Part shown: in pieces, positions 34,044 to 41,564 of the stretch
Layout of the letters: every line of letters starts with the position of its first letter
Numbering within the stretch: position 1 is the first letter of the stretch
Assembly (NCBI GenBank): GCA_050729815.1
Contig: JBOHLV010000224.1
Coordinates: 1-64,000 of the forward strand
From: JAATGI01 sp050729815
GTDB lineage: Bacteria > Pseudomonadota > Alphaproteobacteria > ATCC43930 > CGMCC-115725
Length of the DNA: 64,000 nt
Direction: 5' to 3'
The notes under the pieces: model-generated
What the model was told of the DNA's origin: nothing
Databases searched by the model: none
The model's input: the letters and a program-made list of their open reading frames with translations, nothing else
Translations under genes and position numbers: made by a program

Positions 34044-35564
34044 TCAGCGATAGATCAGCCGCTTCGCGTCGGCGCGTAGCGCCGCGCGGGAGGCGGCGCG
34101 GTCATAGAACATATGGCCGCCGGGATAGGTGATGAAGAACAGCCGCTTCTGCGCGCCATAGGCCGGGATCTGGCGCAACAGCAGGGCATTGCCGTAATAG
34201 GGGATGACCAGATCCATCAATCCGCCGGTCACTAGCACGCGGAAGTGCGGATCGAGCGCCAGCATCCGCCGCAGCGCGGGCAGCGCGGTGATGCGGTGCA
34301 TCGCCCTGCCCCAATGCCAGGCTTGGGCGATCTGGTCGTTGAGGATTTGATAGTTCGCCGTGAGCTTCCAGCCGAGCCGGTTGCGATAAAGATCGACCAT
34401 CGCGCTCGCCAACGGCGCCTTGAAGCCGGGCAGCACCGGATCGAGCCAGTCGTCATGATGGGCGAAGGGTTCGGGATCATAGGCGGTGATGGTCGCATCA
34501 TAGATGGCGCCGACCTTGCCCACATCGCGATAGAAGGCGCGCACGAAGGTATCCATCCCGACCCGTCCGCCAAGCCGCTTGACGAGCGCGGGATTGAGCC
34601 CGGTGATCCGGGCGACATGCGCCGCCATCCGGGCCACGGCCGGCTGGTCGCCCGGGCCGCGAAGGAAATCCTGAAGATATGGGCCGCTGGCATAGGCCTC
34701 GACGGCGGTGAGATCGGCGCGCGTCACCGGCGCCTTTTGCGCCAGCCGCACCGCGTCATAGGAAGGCAAACGGATGGCCGAGGTGAGCGGATCGTTCGGA
34801 TCGCGCATCGCCGTGAGATCGAGCGCCGGCGAGATCATGACGAGGCCGGTGATGCCGACGTTCTCGGCGCGTGCCAGCTTCTCGGCGAGGAGCGGCGCCC
34901 GGAACCCGCCATAGCTTTCGCCGGCGATGAATTTGGGCGAGGCCATGCGCCCATTGGCGGCGAGCCAGCGCCGGATGAAGACGGCGAGCGCCTCGACATC
35001 GCCCTTGACCGACCACAGTTCCTTGCGCACCGCCGCGCCCGGCGCGACGATCTTGCTATAGCCGGTGCCCGGCGGATCGACGAAGACGAGATCAGTGAAA
35101 TCGAGCCAAGTATCGGCATTGGCGACGAGCCGCGGCGGCGCCGAAGGATAGGTCTTGCCGCCCGGCATCGGCATCCGCCACGGCCCCATCGCGCCGAGCT
35201 GAAGCCAGGCCGAGGACGCGCCCGGCCCGCCATTGAAGACGAAGGTGACGGGCCGCGTCGCCGTTTCCTTCTGGTCGCGGCGATAGGCGACATAAGCGAT
35301 GTCCGCCACCGCCTTGCCCTTGCCGCTATGAAGCATGATGCTGCCCGCGGTCGCGGTGAAGGCAATCGTGCGGCCAGGCAACGCGATCGAGTGTTTCGTC
35401 ACCGAATTCGGCGGCAAGGATTGCGGCGCCGTCGCCTTCTCCGTCGTGGCGGCATGATGACCCGCGTGTGGCGCGACGCCTTGCGCCTCGGCCGCGACGG
35501 CCGCGCCGCCCATCATCATCATCACCGCCGCCATCACCGCGACGCAACCATGCCCAAAACGCAT
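34044..35564 (-). CDS. Exported S10-family serine carboxypeptidase-like peptidase
   Basis: A 506-residue secreted protein. A signal peptide (hydrophobic MAAVMMMMGGAAVAA, cleavage near residue 25) is followed by a His-rich linker (HAGHH) and the S10 domain. FVFNGGPGASS (109-118) forms the oxyanion region, AGESYGG gives nucleophile Ser217, and Asp451 (LMDLVIPY) and His484 (YPGGHMFY) complete the triad. Bacterial S10 enzymes are periplasmic acid carboxypeptidases or aminoacyl-hydrolases. The ATG at 35564 has aaggaggtgccg upstream. An uninterrupted reading frame continues far beyond this ATG, but only as the antisense of the next gene. Confidence 0.88.
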   Translation of the reverse strand: MRFGHGCVAVMAAVMMMMGGAAVAAEAQGVAPHAGHHAATTEKATAPQSLPPNSVTKHSIALPGRTIAFTATAGSIMLHSGKGKAVADIAYVAYRRDQKETATRPVTFVFNGGPGASSAWLQLGAMGPWRMPMPGGKTYPSAPPRLVANADTWLDFTDLVFVDPPGTGYSKIVAPGAAVRKELWSVKGDVEALAVFIRRWLAANGRMASPKFIAGESYGGFRAPLLAEKLARAENVGITGLVMISPALDLTAMRDPNDPLTSAIRLPSYDAVRLAQKAPVTRADLTAVEAYASGPYLQDFLRGPGDQPAVARMAAHVARITGLNPALVKRLGGRVGMDTFVRAFYRDVGKVGAIYDATITAYDPEPFAHHDDWLDPVLPGFKAPLASAMVDLYRNRLGWKLTANYQILNDQIAQAWHWGRAMHRITALPALRRMLALDPHFRVLVTGGLMDLVIPYYGNALLLRQIPAYGAQKRLFFITYPGGHMFYDRAASRAALRADAKRLIYR

Positions 35565-35654
35565 CGGCACCTCCTTGGTCCTGGTTATTCCTAGCGCGCT
35601 TTGCGCCGATCGGCTAATCAGCCTTTGGCCTGTCGAGTTCGAAGGAGAGCGATC

Positions 35655-37016
35655 CTGACCCCCGGTGCGCGGTTCGAAGCCGCAATTGAGCTTCTCGATG
35701 CGATCGAGCGCGGCGGCGCACCTGCAGACGACCTCGTCGCGACCTATTTCCGTCGTCATCGCTTTGCCGGGGTGAAGGATCGCGCCGCCATCTCGGAACA
35801 TATCTATGCCGCACTGCGTCGGCGCGGCGCGCTCGACTGGTGGCTTCAGCGCACAGCCTCGGCGCTGCCAAAGGATGGCCGCGGACGCCTCCTCGCGGCG
35901 CTGGTCCTGATCGAAGGCTGGGCGCCTAGCGCAATCAACGCCGCCTGCGACGGCGACCGTTTTCGCCCGCGCCCCTTGAGCAGAGAAGAACATCAATTCA
36001 TCGGGATGATTGCCGGCGCGAAGCTCCTCCATCGCGACATGCCGCCCGACGCGATGGGAAATTACCCCGCTTGGCTCGCGCCCCATCTTGAAGCCGCGCT
36101 CGGCCGCGACCTCGCCCGCGAGGTGGCGGCCCTGAACGAGCCGGCGCCGCTCGATCTGCGGGTCAATACCCTCAAGACCGAGCGCGAGGCGGCAAAGGCG
36201 GCGCTTCGGCGCGACGATATCCCCGCGGCGTCGACCAAATTGTCGCCCTTGGGTCTGCGCCTCTTCGCGCGCGCGCCGCTCGCGACCCTCGCCATTTTCA
36301 AGGCGGGCGGCATCGAGGTTCAGGATGAAGGCTCGCAACTCGCGGCGCTGCTGGTGGACGCGCGGCCGGGTATGCGCGTCGTTGATTTCTGCGCCGGCGC
36401 TGGCGGCAAGACCCTGGCGCTCGCGGCGACGATGGCGAACCGCGGCCATCTCGTCGCCTGCGATGTCTCGGCCTTGCGGCTCGAACGCGCGACCCAGCGG
36501 CTGCGCCGCGCTGGCGTCAGCATCGTCCAGCGCCAGCCGCTCTCATCCCATCGCGACCAATGGGTGAAGCGCCACGCCAAGAGCTTTGAGCGCGTCCTCA
36601 TTGACGCGCCTTGCACCGGCACCGGCACCTGGCGGCGCAATCCCGACGCCAAATGGCGCCTGCGGCCGCAGGATTTGGCGGAACTGACCGCGCTCCAGGC
36701 CGAGATTCTGAAGAGCGCACAGCGTCTCGTCAAACCCGGCGGTCGCCTCGTCTACGTCACCTGCTCACTCTTGCGCGAGGAGGACGAGAGCCAGGTCGAA
36801 CGCTTCCTTGCGGCCCATCCCGATTTCGCGCTCGTACCGGTCGGCGAGGTCTGGCGCAACGCGCTCGGCGGTAAATCCCCGACGGACGAACCGATGCTCC
36901 GGCTCACCCCGGCGCGCAACGGCACCGACGGTTTCTTCATCGCGGTGATGGAACGAGAGGCGAAAGCCGATCACGTCCCGCTCCCCGCGGATGGCCGGGC
37001 TCAAGCCGAGTCGTGA
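35655..37016 (+). CDS. RsmB/NOL1-type RNA cytosine-C5 methyltransferase, probable CTG start
   Basis: A 453-residue (from CTG) AdoMet-dependent methyltransferase. The N-terminal helical RNA-binding part is followed by the Rossmann domain: VVDFCAGAGGKTLALAA (motif I), LIDAPCTGTGTWRRNPD with the release Cys, and YVTCSLLREEDE with the catalytic Cys. This is the RsmB/RsmF/NSUN layout acting on rRNA or tRNA. No ATG or GTG is usefully placed. A consensus aggag lies 7 bases before an in-frame CTG (35655), where the protein reads LTPGARFEAAIELL like family N-termini. The only alternative is TTG at 35601, without a ribosome site. The 3' end overlaps the TetR gene by 16 bases. Confidence 0.85.
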   Translation: MTPGARFEAAIELLDAIERGGAPADDLVATYFRRHRFAGVKDRAAISEHIYAALRRRGALDWWLQRTASALPKDGRGRLLAALVLIEGWAPSAINAACDGDRFRPRPLSREEHQFIGMIAGAKLLHRDMPPDAMGNYPAWLAPHLEAALGRDLAREVAALNEPAPLDLRVNTLKTEREAAKAALRRDDIPAASTKLSPLGLRLFARAPLATLAIFKAGGIEVQDEGSQLAALLVDARPGMRVVDFCAGAGGKTLALAATMANRGHLVACDVSALRLERATQRLRRAGVSIVQRQPLSSHRDQWVKRHAKSFERVLIDAPCTGTGTWRRNPDAKWRLRPQDLAELTALQAEILKSAQRLVKPGGRLVYVTCSLLREEDESQVERFLAAHPDFALVPVGEVWRNALGGKSPTDEPMLRLTPARNGTDGFFIAVMEREAKADHVPLPADGRAQAES

Positions 37017-37690
37017 TGACGGGTGGCGACGGCTTCGGCAGCTTTGTCGCCATATCGCGATAGGAATTCATCGACCACGGCGATGCTGTCAGCCTTGATT
37101 ACGGCGGATCGGGGCGGCGGCACGACATTGTAGAGGCGCCGCAACGTGCCGTGGTGGAGCAGCATGCCCCAGAAATAATCCGCCGCCCGGCGCACATCAG
37201 GAATCCGAAGAGCGCCGAGCCGGCTCTGCCGCGCGAAATATTCTTCGATCTTGGCATGGCCCCGCGCCGGGCCATGTTCGTAATAGACCCGACCGATCTC
37301 CGGAAACCGCACCGACTCGGATGCGACGAGGCGCGCCAGCGCGATGTGGCGCTCCGACAGCACCGTCGTCATGTGCTGTTCGGCCACGACCAACAGGGTG
37401 TCGCGAACATTGAGCGACAGCGCATCGATATCCGGCAACGGCCGCACGATCTCACCGACAATCTCATCGATCACGGCGGTAAAGAGTGCTTCCTTGCCGG
37501 GAAAGTAGGCATAGACCGTGCGTTTCGATCCGCCCATCCGGCGAATCAGTTCGTCGATGGTCGCGGCGCCGTACCCCATTTCGAGAAACATGCCGCCCGC
37601 CGCCGCGAGGATGGCGCGCCGCCGGTCGAGGCGTCCGGCTGTCGGATGTCGTATTTCGACGACGGAGGTAAGAGATCTGCTACGCGCCAT
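37001..37690 (-). CDS. TetR-family transcriptional regulator
   Basis: A 229-residue repressor. The N-terminal helix-turn-helix is RRAILAAAGGMFLEMGYGAA followed by TIDELIRRMGGSKRTVYAYF (about residues 24-63), then PGKEALFTAVIDEIV, the canonical TetR continuation. The C-terminal ligand-binding part is helical and unassigned. The ATG at 37690 is chosen because residues before it (long frame from 37852) do not resemble TetR proteins. It is transcribed away from the VOC and MetE-like genes; the palindrome at 37816-37833 between them is the likely operator for both directions. Confidence 0.88.
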   Translation of the reverse strand: MARSRSLTSVVEIRHPTAGRLDRRRAILAAAGGMFLEMGYGAATIDELIRRMGGSKRTVYAYFPGKEALFTAVIDEIVGEIVRPLPDIDALSLNVRDTLLVVAEQHMTTVLSERHIALARLVASESVRFPEIGRVYYEHGPARGHAKIEEYFARQSRLGALRIPDVRRAADYFWGMLLHHGTLRRLYNVVPPPRSAVIKADSIAVVDEFLSRYGDKAAEAVATRHHDSA

Positions 37691-37815
37691 GATGAGGGAC
37701 CGATAGATCAAAGAAGCGATTTCGCTCTCTAGCACGCCGCCACGTGATTCGGCTATCGCTCGTTGAGCATCGACGGGTCGCTTACCTTTCAAAAACAGCA
37801 TTGCAAACCCCCGAT

Positions 37816-37833
37816 CGGTACGGTACCGTACCG
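37816..37833. promoter_or_regulatory. Perfect 18-bp palindrome, likely TetR operator
   Basis: CGGTACGGTACCGTACCG is an exact inverted repeat in the divergent region. A TTGCAA at 37801-37806 with 17-base spacing to TACCGT (37824-37829) would put the operator over the -10 of the VOC operon. Confidence 0.75.
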
Positions 37834-37888
37834 TTTCATAAGGCGGTGCCATCGGGAACGCGCCGCCGCTTCGGGAAGGAGATCACCC

Positions 37889-38473
37889 ATGCCGATCAAG
37901 AATTCGGGTATGCATCATCTCGCGCTTGTCACCGACGATATGGAAAAGACGGTCAAATTCTGGACAGAGGTGCTGGGCTGTCCGATCGTCGTCACCCTGC
38001 ATCTGCCGCCGGTTGATCCGTTCGCCGGTCTCACCTGGGGCGATCTCGGCGACAAGAAGCATTATTTCTTCGATATCGGGAACGGCGACCGCATCGCCTT
38101 TTTCGATTTCGGCGACGAGGCGCCCAAGACCAAGGACCAGGGTTTTGGCCATCATGTCGCGCTCGGCGTGCCGAGCGAGGACGCGCTGGTCGAGGCGAAG
38201 GCGCATCTTGAATCGCATGGTGTCGAGGTATCCGACGTGATCGACCATTTCTTCTGCAAGTCGATCTATTTCCACGATCCGAACGGCGTCTACATGGAAT
38301 ATTCCTGGTACACGGGCAAATGGACGACCGACGCACCATTCCTGCAGGACGAGCATCCGGTGCCGGCGGCGCTCCAACATCTCGGCGCCAAACAGGACAA
38401 GTTCCTGCTCCATTTCGAGGCCGGACATACCGACACCTATGACAAGGAGGACGCCACCGTCCCCGCCGAATAG
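37889..38473 (+). CDS. VOC-superfamily (glyoxalase/dioxygenase-fold) protein
   Basis: A 194-residue protein with paired beta-alpha-beta-beta-beta modules. GMHHLALVTDDMEKTVKFW starts the first (His9/His10 as metal ligand), GFGHHVALGVPS the second, and IYFHDPNGVYMEYSWY provides the terminal Glu. This is the fold of glyoxalase I, extradiol dioxygenases and epimerases; the metal-site residues are intact, so an enzyme is likely. The ATG at 37889 follows ggaaggagatcaccc, a very strong ribosome site. It is the first gene of the putative TetR-controlled operon, 121 bases before the first MetE-like gene. Confidence 0.82.
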   Translation: MPIKNSGMHHLALVTDDMEKTVKFWTEVLGCPIVVTLHLPPVDPFAGLTWGDLGDKKHYFFDIGNGDRIAFFDFGDEAPKTKDQGFGHHVALGVPSEDALVEAKAHLESHGVEVSDVIDHFFCKSIYFHDPNGVYMEYSWYTGKWTTDAPFLQDEHPVPAALQHLGAKQDKFLLHFEAGHTDTYDKEDATVPAE

Positions 38474-38594
38474 GGGGTATCGTCGGTGGCAATGGGCCGG
38501 CACGTACCGGCCCGGCCCGGCCCTTGTCTTCCACGTTTCGATCCCGACTTCGCCGCAACGAAGCGGAGCGGATCAGCTCCCGGGAGGGTGTACT

Positions 38595-39653
38595 ATGAAG
38601 CGATCAAGCCAGTTGCTCGTCGGCAGCATACCGCTCAATTCCGCGCTCGAGGTCTATACCAGCGCCGGCGACTATTTCGACGATAATCTGGCCTACATGC
38701 CGGACGGCGAGTTCGGCGACCGGATTTGGTGGCACAACTATCTCGCCCGCTATGTCTATCATGGCCATCCGGACATCAGGACGGCGCAGCGACCCGCGCC
38801 AGTTGACGGTTATCCCAATTGGAAGCCGCGGGATTTGGCCGATATGTGGGTGTTTGAGGTGGCGGACGGCGTCTCCGCCGTGAAGCTGCCCGAACTCGGC
38901 TATGCCAAATGGGCGGCGGCGAGTTATGAGACCTTCTCGCTCATGCGCGAAATGGGCAAGATTCCGAAATCGCGGAAGTTCCAAGTCAATCTGCCGCTGA
39001 CCAGCAGCGCGATCGCAACCTTCTTTCATAAGCCTGATGATCTCGTGGTGATGGCGCGTGCTTATGAGGATGCGGCGCGGCGCGAGGTCGCTGCCATCCT
39101 CGAAACGGTGCCGGCAAACGACCTTCTGATCCTGTGGGATGTCTGCGTCGAGATTCTCGATCTTGAAGGGGCCCTACCCTGGATGGACCGGGCCGGCGCA
39201 ATGGAACGCAGCGCCGCGGGTGCCCGCAGCATTATCGCCACCATCCCCCGCGGTGCCGCCGTTGGCTATCATCTCTGTTACGGCACCTTGCCGCGCTGGC
39301 CGATGGTGGAATTAAGCGGTATCGCCACCCAGATCGCGCTGGCGAACGAGTTGATCGCCCAAAGCGGGCGTCCGATCGAGGTTCTGCATCTCGTCCTCGC
39401 CAAGGAACCGACGGAGGCCTTCTTCGACGGCGCCGACAAGCTTAGACTGGGACAGACCGATCTCTATCTCGGCGTGATCCATGAGGATGATTCGCTCGAC
39501 GCGAATCTGGCTCGAATCCGGCTCGCGCGAAAATTCTTTCCCGCTTTCGGAACCGCCTATATCTGCGGCTTCGGTCGTCGCGCATTGGCCGATACCGAGC
39601 GCCTGCTGGCGCGTCATCACGAGGTGGCCGCCGCGCTCGATCGCGAAGGCTGA
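38595..39653 (+). CDS. MetE-like TIM-barrel protein, copy 1, uncharacterised
   Basis: A 352-residue protein that I do not recognise as a named family. It shares LVGSIPLNSALEVY, a PDGEFGDR segment and overall layout with the next gene, and shows marks of the cobalamin-independent methionine synthase C-terminal barrel (UROD/MetE superfamily). GYHLCYG gives His226-x-Cys228 and YICGFGRR gives Cys324, at the places of the MetE zinc ligands (HxC...C). The length matches a single MetE catalytic domain. A zinc-dependent thiol or methyl-transfer reaction is thus plausible, but not shown. The ATG at 38595 follows gggagggtgtact. It lies in the TetR/VOC group. Confidence 0.65.
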   Translation: MKRSSQLLVGSIPLNSALEVYTSAGDYFDDNLAYMPDGEFGDRIWWHNYLARYVYHGHPDIRTAQRPAPVDGYPNWKPRDLADMWVFEVADGVSAVKLPELGYAKWAAASYETFSLMREMGKIPKSRKFQVNLPLTSSAIATFFHKPDDLVVMARAYEDAARREVAAILETVPANDLLILWDVCVEILDLEGALPWMDRAGAMERSAAGARSIIATIPRGAAVGYHLCYGTLPRWPMVELSGIATQIALANELIAQSGRPIEVLHLVLAKEPTEAFFDGADKLRLGQTDLYLGVIHEDDSLDANLARIRLARKFFPAFGTAYICGFGRRALADTERLLARHHEVAAALDREG

Positions 39654-39715
39654 CGCGGCCGATCGGGCCGAGGCCCGTCTCGATGTAATCACCAGATCAT
39701 CAAGGGAGGATCATC

Positions 39716-40777
39716 ATGGCTCAAGACACACGCCGCGCGGTTCATCTCGTCGGCAGCATTCCCTTGTCCAACGCCGCCGAAGTGTTTGAGACGACCGCGA
39801 CGATTCTGGGCGATCGGGTGAGAAGACTGCCCGATGGCGAGACCGGGCCGCGCAAGAACTGGGTCGGCTTCCAATACGCAATGATGGCGCGGCATCCGCA
39901 GTTCGAATTCGCCGGGCCGCCGGTCGATCCCGACATCATGGCGAACGAGACCGCCGATACGGTCGACGGCTATCACATGCCGACGCAGCTTCGTCCCCGG
40001 CCGGGCGTGGCGCCGGAATCGATCGCGTTCACGTCGCTTGGCTATGCCGATGCCGCGCGTCAATCCTATCGCGACTTTGCCGCGCTGAAACGCGCCGGCA
40101 AGATCGCGGCGACGGCCCGCATGCTGGTCGCCTTTCCGACGCCGATGGCGCCGGTCGCGTTCTTCGTCGAGCCGCCTCATATCGCCAGCGTCATGCCCGC
40201 CTATGCCAAGGCGCTGATCGGCGAAATGATCCAGATCGCGGCGGCGATCCCGCATCAGGAACTTGCCGTTCAGTGGGACGTCGCGGCCGAATTCGGCGTC
40301 TGGGAAGGGTTGTTCCCGCCGCCGCCCGGCGATTGGAAGGCCATGATCCTGGGGCAACTGGCCGAGTTGGGCGACGCCGTGCCGAAGGATGTCGAACTCG
40401 GCTATCACCTCTGCTACGGCGACCGTGGCCATCACCATTTCATCGAGCCGAAAGACACCGCCAATCTGGTCGAGGTCGCGAACGGCATCATCGCGCGCGT
40501 CCATCGCCCGGTGCAGTGGATTCACATGCCGGTCCCGAAAAATCGCGATGACACCACCTATTTCCTGCCGCTGCGAGATCTCAAGCTGCCGCCCGGCACC
40601 GAACTTTATCTCGGTCTCGTCCATCACGCGGATGGCATCGAAGGAACCCGGAAACGGATCGCGGCCGCCTCCTCGGTGATCAAGGATTTCGGCGTCGGCG
40701 CGGAATGCGGCCTCGGTCGCCGTGCCCCCGAAACGATCCGCGATCTCTTGAAATTCCATCGCGAAGCCGCCGAATGA
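39716..40777 (+). CDS. MetE-like TIM-barrel protein, copy 2, uncharacterised
   Basis: A 353-residue paralogue of the preceding protein. The common N-terminus reads HLVGSIPLSNAAEVFETTA and PDGETGPRKNW. His231-x-Cys233 (GYHLCYGD) and Cys331 (AECGLGRR, compare MetE DCGLKTR) preserve the zinc-site pattern. GDRGHHHFIEP adds a His-rich loop that the first copy lacks, so the substrates probably differ. The two proteins may work as a pair or as alternative enzymes on related substrates. The ATG follows caagggaggatcatc, 62 bases after the first copy. The group ends here with an inverted repeat at 40803. Confidence 0.65.
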   Translation: MAQDTRRAVHLVGSIPLSNAAEVFETTATILGDRVRRLPDGETGPRKNWVGFQYAMMARHPQFEFAGPPVDPDIMANETADTVDGYHMPTQLRPRPGVAPESIAFTSLGYADAARQSYRDFAALKRAGKIAATARMLVAFPTPMAPVAFFVEPPHIASVMPAYAKALIGEMIQIAAAIPHQELAVQWDVAAEFGVWEGLFPPPPGDWKAMILGQLAELGDAVPKDVELGYHLCYGDRGHHHFIEPKDTANLVEVANGIIARVHRPVQWIHMPVPKNRDDTTYFLPLRDLKLPPGTELYLGLVHHADGIEGTRKRIAAASSVIKDFGVGAECGLGRRAPETIRDLLKFHREAAE

Positions 40778-40802
40778 GCGGCGACGGCAAGGACGACCCG
40801 TT

Positions 40803-40843
40803 ATACCGCATCCCGATGAGCATGACTCGTCGAGATGCGGTAT
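40803..40843. repeat. Long imperfect inverted repeat after the MetE-like genes
   Basis: Arms ATACCGCATC (40803-40812) and GATGCGGTAT (40834-40843) are perfect complements, with an inner, nearly perfect cgatgag/ctcgtcg stem and a catga loop. No T-run follows, so it is not a classic terminator. One arm (gatgcggtat) recurs at 51446-51455. Confidence 0.65.
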
Positions 40844-40966
40844 CGCGAGCAAGTGCGAGCGCGCGCCCTATGGCGCGGAGCCAAGCGAGCGGATGCGAGC
40901 GCCGGCGATTGAGGTCCTGCCGAGCCGAACCACCGGTTCGGATCAGCGGGATTTGGTATTAGTGGG

Positions 40967-41434
40967 TCATCCGTCCGTTTTCGGTAGGGAGCCCCGCTCG
41001 AAATGAGCAAACAAATCCCGCAACAGCGGCGCCGTTCGCTTCAATTCGGCGCGATGAACGACCGAAAGTTGCGCGAGCAGATCTTCCGCTTTGGGCGTGA
41101 GTTCAAGAAGGACTTGACGACGATCGTCCGGACCGGCGTGGCGGCGGATGAGCTCCTTCGCGGCCAGCCGGTCAACCAGGCCGACGGCGCTATGATGGCG
41201 GATATCGAGGCGTCCGGCCAACTCGCCGATGGTGATCGATTCGCGATCGGGAAAGCCCTTTACCGCCAATAGCGTCTGGTGCTGCTGGACGGTCAGGCCG
41301 TGCTGCCGCGCGGCGCTTTCGCTGAAATTCAGAAACCGGACCAACAGGTGGCGGAATTCGGCAAGCAGTTCATAGTCCCGCTTCGACAGTTGATTGTCCG
41401 GTGTTTCCACCGGTTCCCGTTGCTCCGCCGCCAT
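40967..41434 (-). CDS. MarR-family transcriptional regulator
   Basis: A 155-residue winged-helix regulator. LTVQQHQTLLAVKGFPDRES leads into the helix-turn-helix ITIGELAGRLDIRHHSAVGL (about residues 68-87), then LVDRLAAKELIRRHAGPDDR with the typical MarR wing (RRHAGPDDRRQVLLELT). It should respond to a small aromatic or oxidant ligand. The ATG has caggaatcggca before it. It is divergent from the ClC-type channel gene, with a likely operator at 41493-41509 in between. Confidence 0.88.
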   Translation of the reverse strand: MAAEQREPVETPDNQLSKRDYELLAEFRHLLVRFLNFSESAARQHGLTVQQHQTLLAVKGFPDRESITIGELAGRLDIRHHSAVGLVDRLAAKELIRRHAGPDDRRQVLLELTPKAEDLLAQLSVVHRAELKRTAPLLRDLFAHFERGSLPKTDG

Positions 41435-41485
41435 TGCCGATTCCTGTCAGGTCATATTGACCCGGGTTAGAGTCGCGAAAAAGGC

Positions 41486-41514
41486 TTGGCATATATCGTA
41501 ACACGACATAAATA
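41486..41514 (+). promoter_or_regulatory. Promoter with MarR-type operator for the ClC gene
   Basis: TTGGCA (41486-41491) is followed after 17 bases by TAAATA (41509-41514). The spacer contains an inverted repeat ATATCGT-aac-ACGACAT (41493-41509, one mismatch), placed to block RNA polymerase when bound. Confidence 0.5.
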
Positions 41515-41564
41515 ATATCGCGGCGTAATATGCGCCCTGATCCCGAACCGCTACCGTCACTGCC

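Noticed and set aside
34044..36449. A continuous 801-codon minus-strand frame spanning the peptidase and the region opposite the RNA methyltransferase
   Set aside because: Only the part from 35564 down has protein-family features, a signal peptide and a ribosome site. The rest is antisense to a conserved methyltransferase and results from high GC.
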